A DNA stretch of 64,000 nt from Acidobacteriota bacterium (GTDB lineage Bacteria > Acidobacteriota > Terriglobia > Terriglobales > Acidobacteriaceae). Shown here piece after piece: positions 52,772 to 61,743 of the stretch. The notes under the pieces were generated by a model. The model was not told where the DNA came from. It saw only the letters and a program-made list of their open reading frames with translations, and ran no database searches. Made by a program: the position numbers and the translations under genes. The DNA lies in assembly GCA_021846275.1 (NCBI GenBank), contig JAJZBZ010000004.1:62001-126000 (forward strand), in the 5' to 3' direction. The stretch's first letter is position 1, and each line of letters starts with the position of its first letter.

Positions 52772-54802
52772 GTGGCCATTGTTGTGAAGTCCCAATTGCG
52801 CAGAGTTTTCGTAATCCGCAAAAGTTTTTTCAGCGTACTCGGCTGGCTGGCGCTGTGCGCCGTGCTTTCGAGCGGCTGGTTGTTGCCGCCAGCCAATGCG
52901 ACCGCAACGGGCGCGGCTGTTCCGTCCGCTGCGCCGGATGCTTCCGTCCCGCCGCCTTCGACGGGCGGGGTGTTTCCGCTGGCCGAGGTGCATCACGGGC
53001 TGATGGCGACGGCGTGGACGGTCTTTGAGGGCGATAAGCCGGAGCCGATGGAGGTGCAGATTCTGGGGGTTCTGCGCAATGCGCGCGGGCCGGGACGAGA
53101 CCTGATTCTGGCGCGGCTGAAGGGAGCGAAGCCGGAGTATACGGGCGTGGTGGCGGGCATGAGCGGAAGTCCGGTGTACGTGGGCAATCGGCTGATGGGC
53201 GCGCTGTCCTATCGCATTGGCCAGTTCAGCAAGGAGCCGATTGCGGGGATTACGCCGATTGAGCAGATGCTGGAGGTGCGCGACCTGAAAGGCGACCAGA
53301 CAGCGGCTGCGGCTGGCGAAACCGGGAGCGATGCAGCGACGGATGGCAGCATGGCGACAGCCACGGGAGCTGGTGGATCGACGGAGGTTTCAGCGGGCGA
53401 CGCGCGGGCCAGCGCTGGCACGCAGGCCGGTGCGAGCGCGCAGACGCTTGCCGGACAAATGGCCGATGCGCAGCAACCGCTGATGCAGGCCATGGACACG
53501 CCGCTGCTGATGAGCGGATTCTCCGATGCGGCTGTTCAACTGTGGCGCGAGCGGATGGCCGGGACGGGGCTGGGGTCGGGACTGGAGACGATTGCCGCCG
53601 GTGGTCCGCTGGGCGAGAACGCGAGCAAGGCGATGGATCATGCGCCGATCCTGCCCGGCGCGGCGGTGAGCCTGCAGATGGTTCGCGGCGACCTGGAGAT
53701 TGCGGCCACCTGCACGGTGACGTATGTGGACGCCCGGCATCTGCTGGCGTGCGGCCATCCGGTGCTGCAGGCGGGCGATGTTTCGCTGCCGATGACGCGG
53801 GCCGAGGTGGTGGCGACGCTGCCTTCGCCGCTGAATGCCTTCAAGATCATCAACACGGGCGCGACGATTGGCGCGTTCACGGAGGATCGTGACGCGGCGA
53901 TTGGCGGGCTGCTGGGAGCGCAGGCGGCGATGATTCCACTGCGGGTGACGGTGGCGACGGGTGAGCATGCGGTGACGCATCAGGTGGAGATTCTGAATCT
54001 GCCGTCGATGACCTCGTCGGCGCTGCTGGTCTCGGTGTATCAACTGTTGCTGGAAACGAATCGAAGCACGACGGAGACAAGCTATCACGTAACGGGCACG
54101 ATTCACCTGCGCAATGCGCCGCCGGTGCCGGTGGATGCGTGGGGCGCGCCGGGATCAAACATGGCTCCGCAACTGGCGGCGGCCATCGGGGTGGGCACGC
54201 TTTTTGACACGCTTTATGCCAGCTCGGAGCGCAACGCGGCGAGGGAGCGAATTGAGAGCCTGGACCTGCATGTGGACGCGCTCGATGGCAATCGGAAGAC
54301 GACGCTCGATGCGGTGCGAGTGCTGTCGTCGGGCATCGTGCATGCCGGAGACACGGTGGCGCTGGAGGCGATGGTGCATCGCTGGCAGCAGCCGGAGCAG
54401 CGGCTGCGGCTGACGGCGCGGCTGCCGGAGAATCTGCCGCCGGGTACGCTGCGGCTGCTGGTCTGCGACGGGGCGACGCTGGACCGGACGCTCGATGCGA
54501 CGGCTTCGCGCAACGATCCGGGAGGGTTTGCGGCAACGCTGAACCGGCTGCGGGTGCGTCACGCGCAGGACCGGCTTTTCCTGAGCCTGCTCTTGCCGGA
54601 GGCCGAAGCTGCGCTGGGCGGCCAGGTGTTGGATTCGGTTCCGCTTTCGATGGCGAATGCGATGGAGCCGCTGCATCAGGCCTCGGCCGCGGGGCTGAAC
54701 GGGGAATCGCTGGAGATTGCCGGCAGCGATCCGGTGGACGGGGTGCTGAGCGGGTATCGGACGGTGGATCTGCACATCGAAAGCGGAGGCGGGTTACACT
54801 GA
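52772..54802 (+). CDS. Secreted SpoIVB-type (peptidase S55-like) protein, halves in permuted order
   Basis: 676 residues. A signal sequence with core VLGWLALCAVLSSGWLLPP is followed by ATAWTVFEGDKPEPMEVQILG. The Ser-half of the S55 fold comes first: GVVAGMSGSPVYVGNRLMGALSYR (candidate Ser about 133). A Gly/Ala/Ser-rich linker (about 175-230) separates it from the His-half: VRGDLEIAATCTVTYVDARHLLACGHPVLQAGDVSLPMTRAEV (candidate His about 329). In B. subtilis SpoIVB the His precedes the Ser, so the order is reversed here. The C-terminal 300 residues are beta-rich and unassigned. The start is uncertain between GTG 52745, 52772 and 52787; 52772 is favoured by TACATT 7 nt upstream. Confidence 0.78.
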   Translation: MAIVVKSQLRRVFVIRKSFFSVLGWLALCAVLSSGWLLPPANATATGAAVPSAAPDASVPPPSTGGVFPLAEVHHGLMATAWTVFEGDKPEPMEVQILGVLRNARGPGRDLILARLKGAKPEYTGVVAGMSGSPVYVGNRLMGALSYRIGQFSKEPIAGITPIEQMLEVRDLKGDQTAAAAGETGSDAATDGSMATATGAGGSTEVSAGDARASAGTQAGASAQTLAGQMADAQQPLMQAMDTPLLMSGFSDAAVQLWRERMAGTGLGSGLETIAAGGPLGENASKAMDHAPILPGAAVSLQMVRGDLEIAATCTVTYVDARHLLACGHPVLQAGDVSLPMTRAEVVATLPSPLNAFKIINTGATIGAFTEDRDAAIGGLLGAQAAMIPLRVTVATGEHAVTHQVEILNLPSMTSSALLVSVYQLLLETNRSTTETSYHVTGTIHLRNAPPVPVDAWGAPGSNMAPQLAAAIGVGTLFDTLYASSERNAARERIESLDLHVDALDGNRKTTLDAVRVLSSGIVHAGDTVALEAMVHRWQQPEQRLRLTARLPENLPPGTLRLLVCDGATLDRTLDATASRNDPGGFAATLNRLRVRHAQDRLFLSLLLPEAEAALGGQVLDSVPLSMANAMEPLHQASAAGLNGESLEIAGSDPVDGVLSGYRTVDLHIESGGGLH

Positions 54803-54879
54803 GGGAAGTCAACTTGACGACTGACTTGATCTGCCGGGCTGCTCCAGCGCGCGCGACAGGCGGTCAGCAAGCGAGTCGT

Positions 54880-54904
54880 ACCTGCTTTTTGCAGGTCTTT
54901 TTTT
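54880..54904 (+). terminator. Rho-independent terminator after the S55-like gene
   Basis: Stem ACCTGC (54880-54885) with GCAGGT (54891-54896), loop TTTTT, tail TCTTTTTTT. It is the only canonical intrinsic terminator seen in the window, located 78 nt after the gene stop and 34 nt before the alcohol dehydrogenase. Upstream, ACGACT (54817-54822) can pair with AGTCGT (54874-54879) right next to the terminator stem, so an attenuator role for the downstream gene is possible. Confidence 0.8.
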
Positions 54905-54937
54905 GAGGCCAAACAGGGGTTTTCCGGGGAAGACGAG

Positions 54938-55945
54938 ATGAAACAGATTCAGGGACTTGCCGCGCATGCAGCAGGAGCGGAGCTTCTGCCTTTTCGCTAC
55001 AATCCGGGCGAACTGAAACCGCAGGAAGTGGAGATTCAGATTACGCATTGCGGCATCTGCCACAGCGATCTGCATCTGATTGCGAACGACTGGGGGATCA
55101 GCCAGTTTCCGTTCATTCCCGGCCATGAGATTGTGGGCAAGGTGACGGCGGTTGGCGCCGAGGTGAAGTTGCACACGGTGGGGCAGCGCGTGGGCGTGGG
55201 CTGGCAGTCGAACTCCTGCGGCCTGTGCGAGTGGTGCTCGCAGGGGATGGAGAATCTGTGTGCGGCGGCGGAGGCGACGTGCGTCCATCGCCACGGCGGC
55301 TATGCGGACGCGGTTCGCGTGAACGCGCGATTTGCGGTGCCGGTTCCGGATGCGCTGTCGAGCGAAGGCGCGGCTCCGCTGCTGTGCGGCGGCATCACCG
55401 TGTATTCGCCGCTGCGCGCGCATGGGATCAATCCCTCGTCGCGCGTGGGCGTGGTGGGCATTGGCGGCCTGGGTCACATGGCGTTGCAGTTTGCGCGGGT
55501 CTTTGGCGCGGAGGTTACGGCGTTTTCCACCTCAGCGGCCAAGGAAGAAGAAGCCCGCGCGCTGGGTGCGCATCACTTCGTGAATACGCGCGAGACCAAG
55601 GCGATGCGCGAGGTGGCGGGAAAGCTGGATTTCATCCTGACCACGATCAACGCCGACCAGGACTGGATGAGCTATGTGAACGCGCTGCGCCCGACGGGTA
55701 CGCTGTGCTTTGTGGGCGTGCCGCCGTCGCCGGTCACGGTGCATGCCTTTCCGCTGATCTCCGGCGTGCGCACGATCACGGGCAGTCCCATCGGCAGCCC
55801 GCACCGGCTGCGCGAGATGCTGGATGTGGCCGCGCGTCACGGCGTGAAGGCGCAGACGGAGACCTTCGCGATGCAGAAGGCGAACGAGGCGATTGAAAAG
55901 GTGAAGAAGAATCGCGTGCGCTATCGGGCCGTGCTGGCGAACTGA
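54938..55945 (+). CDS. Zinc-dependent NAD(P) alcohol dehydrogenase
   Basis: 335 residues of the medium-chain dehydrogenase family (cinnamyl/YahK-type). Catalytic zinc ligands: Cys in THCGICHSDLH (about Cys38), His/Glu in PFIPGHEIVG, and Cys about 148 in PLLCGGITVYSPL. The structural zinc lobe is SNSCGLCEWCSQGMENLC. The Rossmann motif is VGIGGLGHMALQFA at about 170-183, and FSTSAAKEEEA after it favours NADP(H). It would interconvert aldehydes and primary alcohols. GGGGAAGACGAG precedes ATG 54938. It is separated from its upstream neighbour by a terminator and is probably transcribed alone. Confidence 0.93.
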   Translation: MKQIQGLAAHAAGAELLPFRYNPGELKPQEVEIQITHCGICHSDLHLIANDWGISQFPFIPGHEIVGKVTAVGAEVKLHTVGQRVGVGWQSNSCGLCEWCSQGMENLCAAAEATCVHRHGGYADAVRVNARFAVPVPDALSSEGAAPLLCGGITVYSPLRAHGINPSSRVGVVGIGGLGHMALQFARVFGAEVTAFSTSAAKEEEARALGAHHFVNTRETKAMREVAGKLDFILTTINADQDWMSYVNALRPTGTLCFVGVPPSPVTVHAFPLISGVRTITGSPIGSPHRLREMLDVAARHGVKAQTETFAMQKANEAIEKVKKNRVRYRAVLAN

Positions 55946-56067
55946 AGGCCTGGCTGTGACGGGGCTGGCCGCTGCCTGCGAAAGAACCGCGTCGAAGCGG
56001 GACGGACGCACTCGGGCAGGATCGCAATGGCACAGGGGAAACGCGCTCTAGTACACTCAGCCTCAGC

Positions 56068-58491
56068 ATGAATTCTTCCTGGTGTGCGCGTCGCGCGGTT
56101 GCGCGGTCTCTTCGTTGCCTGGCTCAATCCGGTTCGTTCTGGATGCTGTTTGGCTTGCTTGGGTTTGCGTCGGCTGCTTCGCTGGCGCAGGGAACGCAGC
56201 TCTGGACGCAGTCGGGCGCGGCGGATCTGGAAAAAGGCACACCGCTTGGAGTCTCCGTGGCCTCGGACGGCATTCTGCGTCGCGGCCCGCTCGTGACGCG
56301 ATTGCATACGACGGATGCGACCTTTGCCTGGGCTGTGGCGACGGACGCGCGCGGTGAGATTTTTCTCGGAACGGGATCGCCGGCGTCCGTGCTGCGGCTG
56401 AGCGCCGATGGCAAGGCGGCGACGACGCTGTTCACGACGAAGGCACTGGCGGTGCAGGCGCTGGCACTGGGTCCGGATGGCGCGCTGTATGTGGCGACGA
56501 TGCCGGATGGGCGCGTGTATCGCTTGGACCCCGCGACCAGCACGGTGGTGGACGCAGCGAGCGCGAAGCCGATCTTTGACATGGCTGCGCAGGATTTGGG
56601 CAGGCAGGATTCGGGCAGGCAGGATTCGGCGAAGAGCGATGGCTCGGCTGGCGGCGGAGCGGCGAGCAGTGGGTCGGGGAGTAGCGGGTCTGCAACGCGG
56701 GCACATTACATCTGGGCGATGACCTTTGACAAGGCCGGGCGGCTCTACGTGGCGACCGGCGGGCCGGGCGTCGTCTATCGGCTCAATCCGAAAGATCCGG
56801 CGAAGACCACGGAGCGATTTTTTACGACCGACGAGCAGCATATCCGCTCGCTGGCCTGGGACGCGGCGGGGAATCTGATTGCGGGCAGCGACGGGTCGGG
56901 ACTGGTGTATCGGATCAGTCCGGACGGCAAGGGGTATGTGCTGTTTGCCGCGCCGCATCGCGAGATTACAGCGCTGGCCGTGGATGCGGGCGGGACGATC
57001 TGGGCCGCGGATGCGGGAGAGAAATCGCATGCGCCGCTGCCTGCGCTGCCGGTTTCAAGCGGCGGGCAGACGATCACCATCACCTTCAGCCAGCCGGGGA
57101 GTGTGCAGGCGGCCAACGCCAGCACGACGCTTCCGGATGGAACGGAGATTTACGCGCTGACGCCGAATGCCGCGCCGCGCAAGGTCTGGGCGGGTCACGA
57201 TGAGATTGTCTACAGTCTGGCGGCGACAGGTGACGGCCTGCTCGCGGTTACGGGCAATCAGGGCCGCATTCTGCTTATCCAGCCGGACGGCGGAGAGCGG
57301 GATCTGGCGCATGTGGACGCGCAGCAGGCGCTGGCGCTGGCAAAATCCGGCGATGGATGGCTGATTGCGACGGCGAATCCGGGCGAGGTGTATCGGCTGG
57401 CCGATGGCGGCGGTGCCTCCGAGCACGCCTACGCGAGCGATGTCTTCGATGCTGGCGCGCTGGCTCGCTGGGGCCGTGTCGAGGTCGATCCTGACTCGAC
57501 CGGCTACCACTTGTTCACGCGCTCCGGCAATGTGGAGCAGCCCGTCAGGCGGCAGGGCGACTGGGGATGGAGCGAGTGGAAGCCGCTGAATGGCGACGCG
57601 ATTGCCTCGCCGCCGGGACGGTATTTGCAGTGGAAGGCTGTGCTGGACGCTGGCGGCAGGCTTTCCGGTGTGGGCGTCAATTTCCTGCCCGTGAACAGCG
57701 CGCCGGTGGTCGATGCAATTGTGGTTGCGCCGGGCACGCGCTACACGCCGCAGCCGCAGTCGGCTGGCTCGCAGACGGTGAATATCAGCTTCCGGTCGAG
57801 CGACGGCTCTGCGAATGGCTCAGGAGATGGTTCAGGGGATGGTTCGTCGTCGAACGGACCGTTGCAGGCGCAGAAGGACAAGTCTGCGATCACGGTGCGC
57901 TGGGCCGCGCATGATGACAACGGCGACACGCTGAGCTATGCGGTGTATCTGCGCGGCGACGGCGAGCATGTCTGGCGGCTGCTGAAGCGCAACCTGCGCG
58001 AGAAGGCCTGGAGCTTCGATGCGGACACGATTCCGGATGGGGGTTATCGCGTGCGCGTGGTGGCAAGCGACCGGCCGTCACAGACGCCAGCAAACGCGCT
58101 GACGGGCGAGCTGGTGAGCGATCGCTTTGTGCTGGATACGACGCCGCCGGTGGTTTCCGCGCTCACGGCTGGCGCGGTGACGCCGGATTGCGGCGCGGTA
58201 CATGCGGAGCACTGCATCGCGGCGGCGTGGCAGGCCGAGGATGCGACCTCGCCGATTGACCATGCGCAGTATTCGATTGACGCCGGGCCGTGGCAGTATG
58301 TGGAGCCGGTGGGCGCGCTTTCGGACGCGCGCACGGAGCACTACAGCGTGACGGTGCCGCTGCCGAAGGGCGACGATCCGGCGGCGGAACATCTGATTGC
58401 GGTGCGCGTCTATGACCGCTACGACAACGTGAGCGTAGCGAAGACGGTCGTGCCCGCAGCGCGTGCCGCAGGCGAGGAGGCGAAGCGTTGA
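56068..58491 (+). CDS. Secreted beta-propeller protein with C-terminal Ig-like domains
   Basis: 807 residues. A signal peptide (SFWMLFGLLGFASAASLAQG) is preceded by a 25-residue basic n-region. About residues 60-450 form propeller blades with GEIFLGTGSPASVLRLSADG, GALYVATMPDGRVYRLDP, GRLYVATGGPGVVYRLNP, GNLIAGSDGSGLVYRISPDG and GWLIATANPGEVYRL. Two Ser/Gly/Asp-rich linkers are present, one with a short tandem repeat (QDSGR) and one with GSGDGSGDG. The C-terminal part (about 600-800) has Ig/fibronectin-like features: ITVRWAAHDDNGDTLSYAVYLRG, YRVRVVASDRPSQTP, VLDTTPPVVSAL and IAVRVYDRYDNVSVAKTVV. TACACT lies 10 nt before the ATG. The LolC/E-like permease overlaps its stop. Confidence 0.8.
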   Translation: MNSSWCARRAVARSLRCLAQSGSFWMLFGLLGFASAASLAQGTQLWTQSGAADLEKGTPLGVSVASDGILRRGPLVTRLHTTDATFAWAVATDARGEIFLGTGSPASVLRLSADGKAATTLFTTKALAVQALALGPDGALYVATMPDGRVYRLDPATSTVVDAASAKPIFDMAAQDLGRQDSGRQDSAKSDGSAGGGAASSGSGSSGSATRAHYIWAMTFDKAGRLYVATGGPGVVYRLNPKDPAKTTERFFTTDEQHIRSLAWDAAGNLIAGSDGSGLVYRISPDGKGYVLFAAPHREITALAVDAGGTIWAADAGEKSHAPLPALPVSSGGQTITITFSQPGSVQAANASTTLPDGTEIYALTPNAAPRKVWAGHDEIVYSLAATGDGLLAVTGNQGRILLIQPDGGERDLAHVDAQQALALAKSGDGWLIATANPGEVYRLADGGGASEHAYASDVFDAGALARWGRVEVDPDSTGYHLFTRSGNVEQPVRRQGDWGWSEWKPLNGDAIASPPGRYLQWKAVLDAGGRLSGVGVNFLPVNSAPVVDAIVVAPGTRYTPQPQSAGSQTVNISFRSSDGSANGSGDGSGDGSSSNGPLQAQKDKSAITVRWAAHDDNGDTLSYAVYLRGDGEHVWRLLKRNLREKAWSFDADTIPDGGYRVRVVASDRPSQTPANALTGELVSDRFVLDTTPPVVSALTAGAVTPDCGAVHAEHCIAAAWQAEDATSPIDHAQYSIDAGPWQYVEPVGALSDARTEHYSVTVPLPKGDDPAAEHLIAVRVYDRYDNVSVAKTVVPAARAAGEEAKR

Positions 58492-59753
58492 AGCTGGGCT
58501 TCGAGCTGTTCTTTGCCGCGCGGTATCTGCGCGCGCGCAGAAGGCAGGCCGTGATCGGACTGGTGACGGCGATCTCGATTCTGGGCATTGCCGCCGGAGT
58601 GGCCGCGCTGATCGTTGCGCTGGCCATCACCAACGGGATGCGGCGCGATGTGCAGGATCGGCTGCTGGGCAGTTCGGCACAGATTGACCTGCTGCGCGCG
58701 GACGCCAAGGGCATACGCGACTGGCAGCCGCTGGTGGAGCGGCTGGGACGGCTGCCGCATGTGGTGGCCGATGCGCCGGGACTCTACGAACAGGTGCTGG
58801 TGGCGCGTGGTCCGCGCGATGGAGGCGCGCTGCTGAAGGGCATTCTGCCAGACGCCGAGGATCGCATCAGCCATCTGGAAAAGACGGCGACGCCGGTAGG
58901 CGCGTTTGCGCGGCTTTCTCCGGAATCAGCGACGCCGGACGCGGCAGCAGACGCAGCACCGCTGCCGCCGATCATTCTCGGCAGCGATCTGGCGGAGACG
59001 ATTGGCGCGTCGGTGGGCGATTCGGTGATGGTGATCAGTCCGCAGGGCGAGTTGACGCCGCTCGGCATTGTGCCGAAGTATGTGCGGTTTCAACTGGTGG
59101 GGATTGCGCACTCGGGCTTTTATCAGTACGACTCCGGCATGGGCTACATACGGCTGAGCGACGCGCAGCGGCTCTTTGACGAGCCGGACCTGATTACGGT
59201 GATCGACTTTCGCGTGGACGATATTTACGCGGCGGACCGGATTGCGCGCAGCGTGGAGCAGGCCGCCGGAGCGGGCTTTCAGGCGACGAGCTGGATGGAG
59301 GAGAATCATGAACTGTTTCGAGCGCTGGCGCTGCAACGCGTGGTCACGTTCCTGATTCTGGGCCTGATCGTGCTGGTGGCCGCGCTGAATATCCTGATCG
59401 CGCTGACCATGATGGTGATGGAGAAGACGCGCGACATCGCGATCCTGATGAGCTTTGGCGTGGAACCGGCGCAGGTTCGCCGCATTTTTCTGTTGCAGGG
59501 GCTGCTCATCAGCCTGATCGGCACGGGACTCGGCCTGGTGCTGGGTTATCTGGGCGCGTGGGCGGGCGGGCATTACCACTTCATCCATCTCTCGGCCTCG
59601 CTGTACAACCTGGACACGCTGCCGTTTGCGCCGCGCGCGAGCGATGGTGTGCTGGTCGCGGCGGTATCGGTTGGTGTGGCGCTGGTGGCGACGCTCTATC
59701 CGTCGTCGGCTGCTGCGCGGATCCTGCCGGCGGAGGCGCTGCGCTACGAGTGA
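58488..59753 (+). CDS. LolC/LolE-type lipoprotein-releasing permease
   Basis: 421 residues. N-terminal FELFFAARYLRARRRQAVIGLVTAISILGIAAGVAALIVAL is the typical LolC/E start with TM1 at about 22-45. A periplasmic domain follows, then three TM helices (about 282-306, 328-350, 378-398) and FtsX-type EKTRDIAILMSFG, ending ILPAEALRYE. In the Lol pathway LolCDE extracts lipoproteins from the inner membrane and hands them to LolA. No LolD ATPase is adjacent. TTG 58488 overlaps the propeller stop (TTGA), so the two are coupled. LolF-type single permeases also fit. Confidence 0.88.
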   Translation: MKLGFELFFAARYLRARRRQAVIGLVTAISILGIAAGVAALIVALAITNGMRRDVQDRLLGSSAQIDLLRADAKGIRDWQPLVERLGRLPHVVADAPGLYEQVLVARGPRDGGALLKGILPDAEDRISHLEKTATPVGAFARLSPESATPDAAADAAPLPPIILGSDLAETIGASVGDSVMVISPQGELTPLGIVPKYVRFQLVGIAHSGFYQYDSGMGYIRLSDAQRLFDEPDLITVIDFRVDDIYAADRIARSVEQAAGAGFQATSWMEENHELFRALALQRVVTFLILGLIVLVAALNILIALTMMVMEKTRDIAILMSFGVEPAQVRRIFLLQGLLISLIGTGLGLVLGYLGAWAGGHYHFIHLSASLYNLDTLPFAPRASDGVLVAAVSVGVALVATLYPSSAAARILPAEALRYE

Positions 59754-59854
59754 TTGCCGCGCCGGGCAGGGATTTTTTCCTCTGCGCGGGCAATGCCGTG
59801 GTACGATTCTGGCCTGCTGGAAATGGTGCGGAATTTCGTCGCGTGAGGCTGCGG

Positions 59855-60727
59855 ATGGTCGAAGTCTGGGGAATGATAATTGCCGGATTTGCGGCGCTGG
59901 CAGCCGGGTTGCTGCTGCGGCGTGAGCGGCTGAGTTCCGGCGCATTCACGGATCGCATGATGGTGCTGGGGCCGGTCTTTGAGGCGGTTGCGATGGCGAT
60001 GTTTGCCGCCGAGCACTTCACGGCGGCGGCTTCGCTGCTGGGGGTTGTGCCGGGCTGGATGCCGGCTCCGCTCTTCTGGGTGTACTTCGCAGGCGTGGCG
60101 CTGGCGGCGGCTGCGGTGAGCTTCGTTGCCGGGCGATGTGTGCGATGGTCGGGTGTGTCGCTGGCGCTGTTCTTTCTGCTGGTGGTCGCGCTCGACGATG
60201 TGCCTTCGATTGCCGCGCAGGCGCATGAACGGCTCTTCTGGTCGCTGTTTGTGAGGGAAATCTCCTTTGCCGGTGGAGCGATGGTGCTGGCGGCGAGCGA
60301 CTGGCCGCCGACAAGCGCGGCGCGCGCGTGGCTGGCCCGCATCGGGCGTTCGATTGTGGCACTGGTGCTGGCGTTTTATGCGATGGAGCATTTCTTCTAT
60401 CCGCATTTTGCGCCGGGCGTTCCGCTGGAGAAGATGACGCCGACATGGGTTCCGGCTCCGGTGTTGCTGGCCGATGGGGTGGGAGCTGTGCTGCTGGCTG
60501 CGGCTGTCGGGCTTTTTGTGCCTCGGCTGAGGCGTCCAGCGGCTGCCGGAGCGGGGCTGGTGCTGCTCGTGCTGACGGTGTTTTTCTATGGGCCGATCTT
60601 CCTGATGGAGATGCACACGCCGCTTGCCGTGGAGGGCATCAATTACGTCGGCGACACGCTGCTGTTTGCTGCGACGGTGCTGCTGGCGGGGCTGGCGACG
60701 AACGCAGGCGGGAGGTCACATCTATAG
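59855..60727 (+). CDS. Polytopic membrane protein (DoxX-like), function unknown
   Basis: 290 residues, about eight hydrophobic helices, for example VWGMIIAGFAALAAGLLL, LFWVYFAGVALAAAAVSFVAG, GVSLALFFLLVVALDDV, SIVALVLAFYAMEHFFYP and AGLVLLVLTVFFYGPIF. Repeated helix-EH-F motifs (AMFAAEHFTAA, AMEHFFYPHFAPGVPLEK) resemble DoxX/TQO-like proteins. ATG 59855 has GAGG 6-7 nt upstream; ATG 59873 is an alternative. The gene is 101 nt downstream of the permease and ends at the edge of an AT-rich segment. Assignment to DoxX-like is tentative. Confidence 0.7.
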   Translation: MVEVWGMIIAGFAALAAGLLLRRERLSSGAFTDRMMVLGPVFEAVAMAMFAAEHFTAAASLLGVVPGWMPAPLFWVYFAGVALAAAAVSFVAGRCVRWSGVSLALFFLLVVALDDVPSIAAQAHERLFWSLFVREISFAGGAMVLAASDWPPTSAARAWLARIGRSIVALVLAFYAMEHFFYPHFAPGVPLEKMTPTWVPAPVLLADGVGAVLLAAAVGLFVPRLRRPAAAGAGLVLLVLTVFFYGPIFLMEMHTPLAVEGINYVGDTLLFAATVLLAGLATNAGGRSHL

Positions 60728-60744
60728 AATCGCTTGCGGCCAAT

Positions 60745-61743
60745 TTAGTGTTCTCTGCTCTTTGATTTTCTGCGTATACGCCCTATGCTGAGTTCTTTGG
60801 GCAGTTGCTCATGTGCGATAAGAATATTGCTATCCGAGACAAGTTGCCCGCTCGCCAAGACCCCGTATGAAGGAATCCATCGTGATTGCTTGAATTCATA
60901 AACGAGAGTTTTGAGCACGAGGTTACGCTGTTCAAAATTATCGATTAATTTCGCGGCTTGTGCAGTTGCAGCAGGTAAGGCCGCATGGGCAGCATAATGT
61001 TGTTCAACGTCATTGCCTCGAAACAGGAACGAAACGGTACATTCGTTGTGATGTGCCTGTATATCCAAGATTGGATCGCGCAAATCTTTCAATTTCTTCC
61101 AGAGCATTTCGAGCCACTGATGAACACCTTCATAAATATCTTTTCCAGCCTGCTCGCCGATGGACATTACGAGCGGATTCCAGAGCAATGCTGCGTACGG
61201 CAAAGCGATATGTATCAACTCCTTGAGTGAATTAGCATCGTTGAGTGACAACGACATGCGTTCAATGGAAAGAGGTGCGTCCGTCGAAAGCTCGTCAATC
61301 CACGGGTGAGGAACATCTCTTGGGTCTGCTGCCAATTGAATCCGCGCATCACGGGGTAGCCCAAGAATGGCTGGTAATTTGGCTTCCGGGAACGGGTTTA
61401 TGTCGAGGGAGGCAAAGTTCAACACACTATTAGGTTCGTAAAATGCCATGATTGCGGCGACGAACAAGGTTCCATCTGGGCTGGTAAATGAGTTGGCGTT
61501 TATTAATCGCCCGACGGGACATCCAGGATCATGTTGATGCAGCAGAGGAAGTCCAGATTCCTGAATTTCATTGATGATCTCGGATGGATCGCTGCCGCCG
61601 ATTGGTTCACCGTCCTCCAAATAACCGTCTGTCCAAATAACGCCAGAGCCAAGTCGGCCGAGGTTTCTAGTTTTGGTTGCGACGGACAAAGTTTGTTCAA
61701 CCCACGATTTGGCATCCGGGGTTTCATCAATCAATCTCGACAT
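60745..61743 (-). CDS. Unrecognised protein in an AT-rich island
   Basis: 332 residues, no signal peptide or obvious TM helix. GGAG lies about 8 nt before ATG 61743. The N-terminal half (about 30-140) reads SGVIWTDGYLEDGEPIGG, LLHQHDPGCPVGRLINA and TLFVAAIMAFYEP; HDPGCPVGR followed by hydrophobic strands is vaguely like hydrolase or protease folds. The C-terminal half (about 180-320) is a separate domain: AALLWNPLVMSIGEQAGKDI, WLEMLWKKLKDLRDPIL, LIDNFEQRNLVLKTLVYEF, WIPSYGVLASGQLVSDSNIL. I do not recognise the family. GC content is far below the surroundings, no partner gene is obvious, and it ends 17 nt from the convergent DoxX-like gene. Likely acquired by transfer; a defence or stress role is conjecture. 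Confidence 0.75.
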   Translation of the reverse strand: MSRLIDETPDAKSWVEQTLSVATKTRNLGRLGSGVIWTDGYLEDGEPIGGSDPSEIINEIQESGLPLLHQHDPGCPVGRLINANSFTSPDGTLFVAAIMAFYEPNSVLNFASLDINPFPEAKLPAILGLPRDARIQLAADPRDVPHPWIDELSTDAPLSIERMSLSLNDANSLKELIHIALPYAALLWNPLVMSIGEQAGKDIYEGVHQWLEMLWKKLKDLRDPILDIQAHHNECTVSFLFRGNDVEQHYAAHAALPAATAQAAKLIDNFEQRNLVLKTLVYEFKQSRWIPSYGVLASGQLVSDSNILIAHEQLPKELSIGRIRRKSKSREH

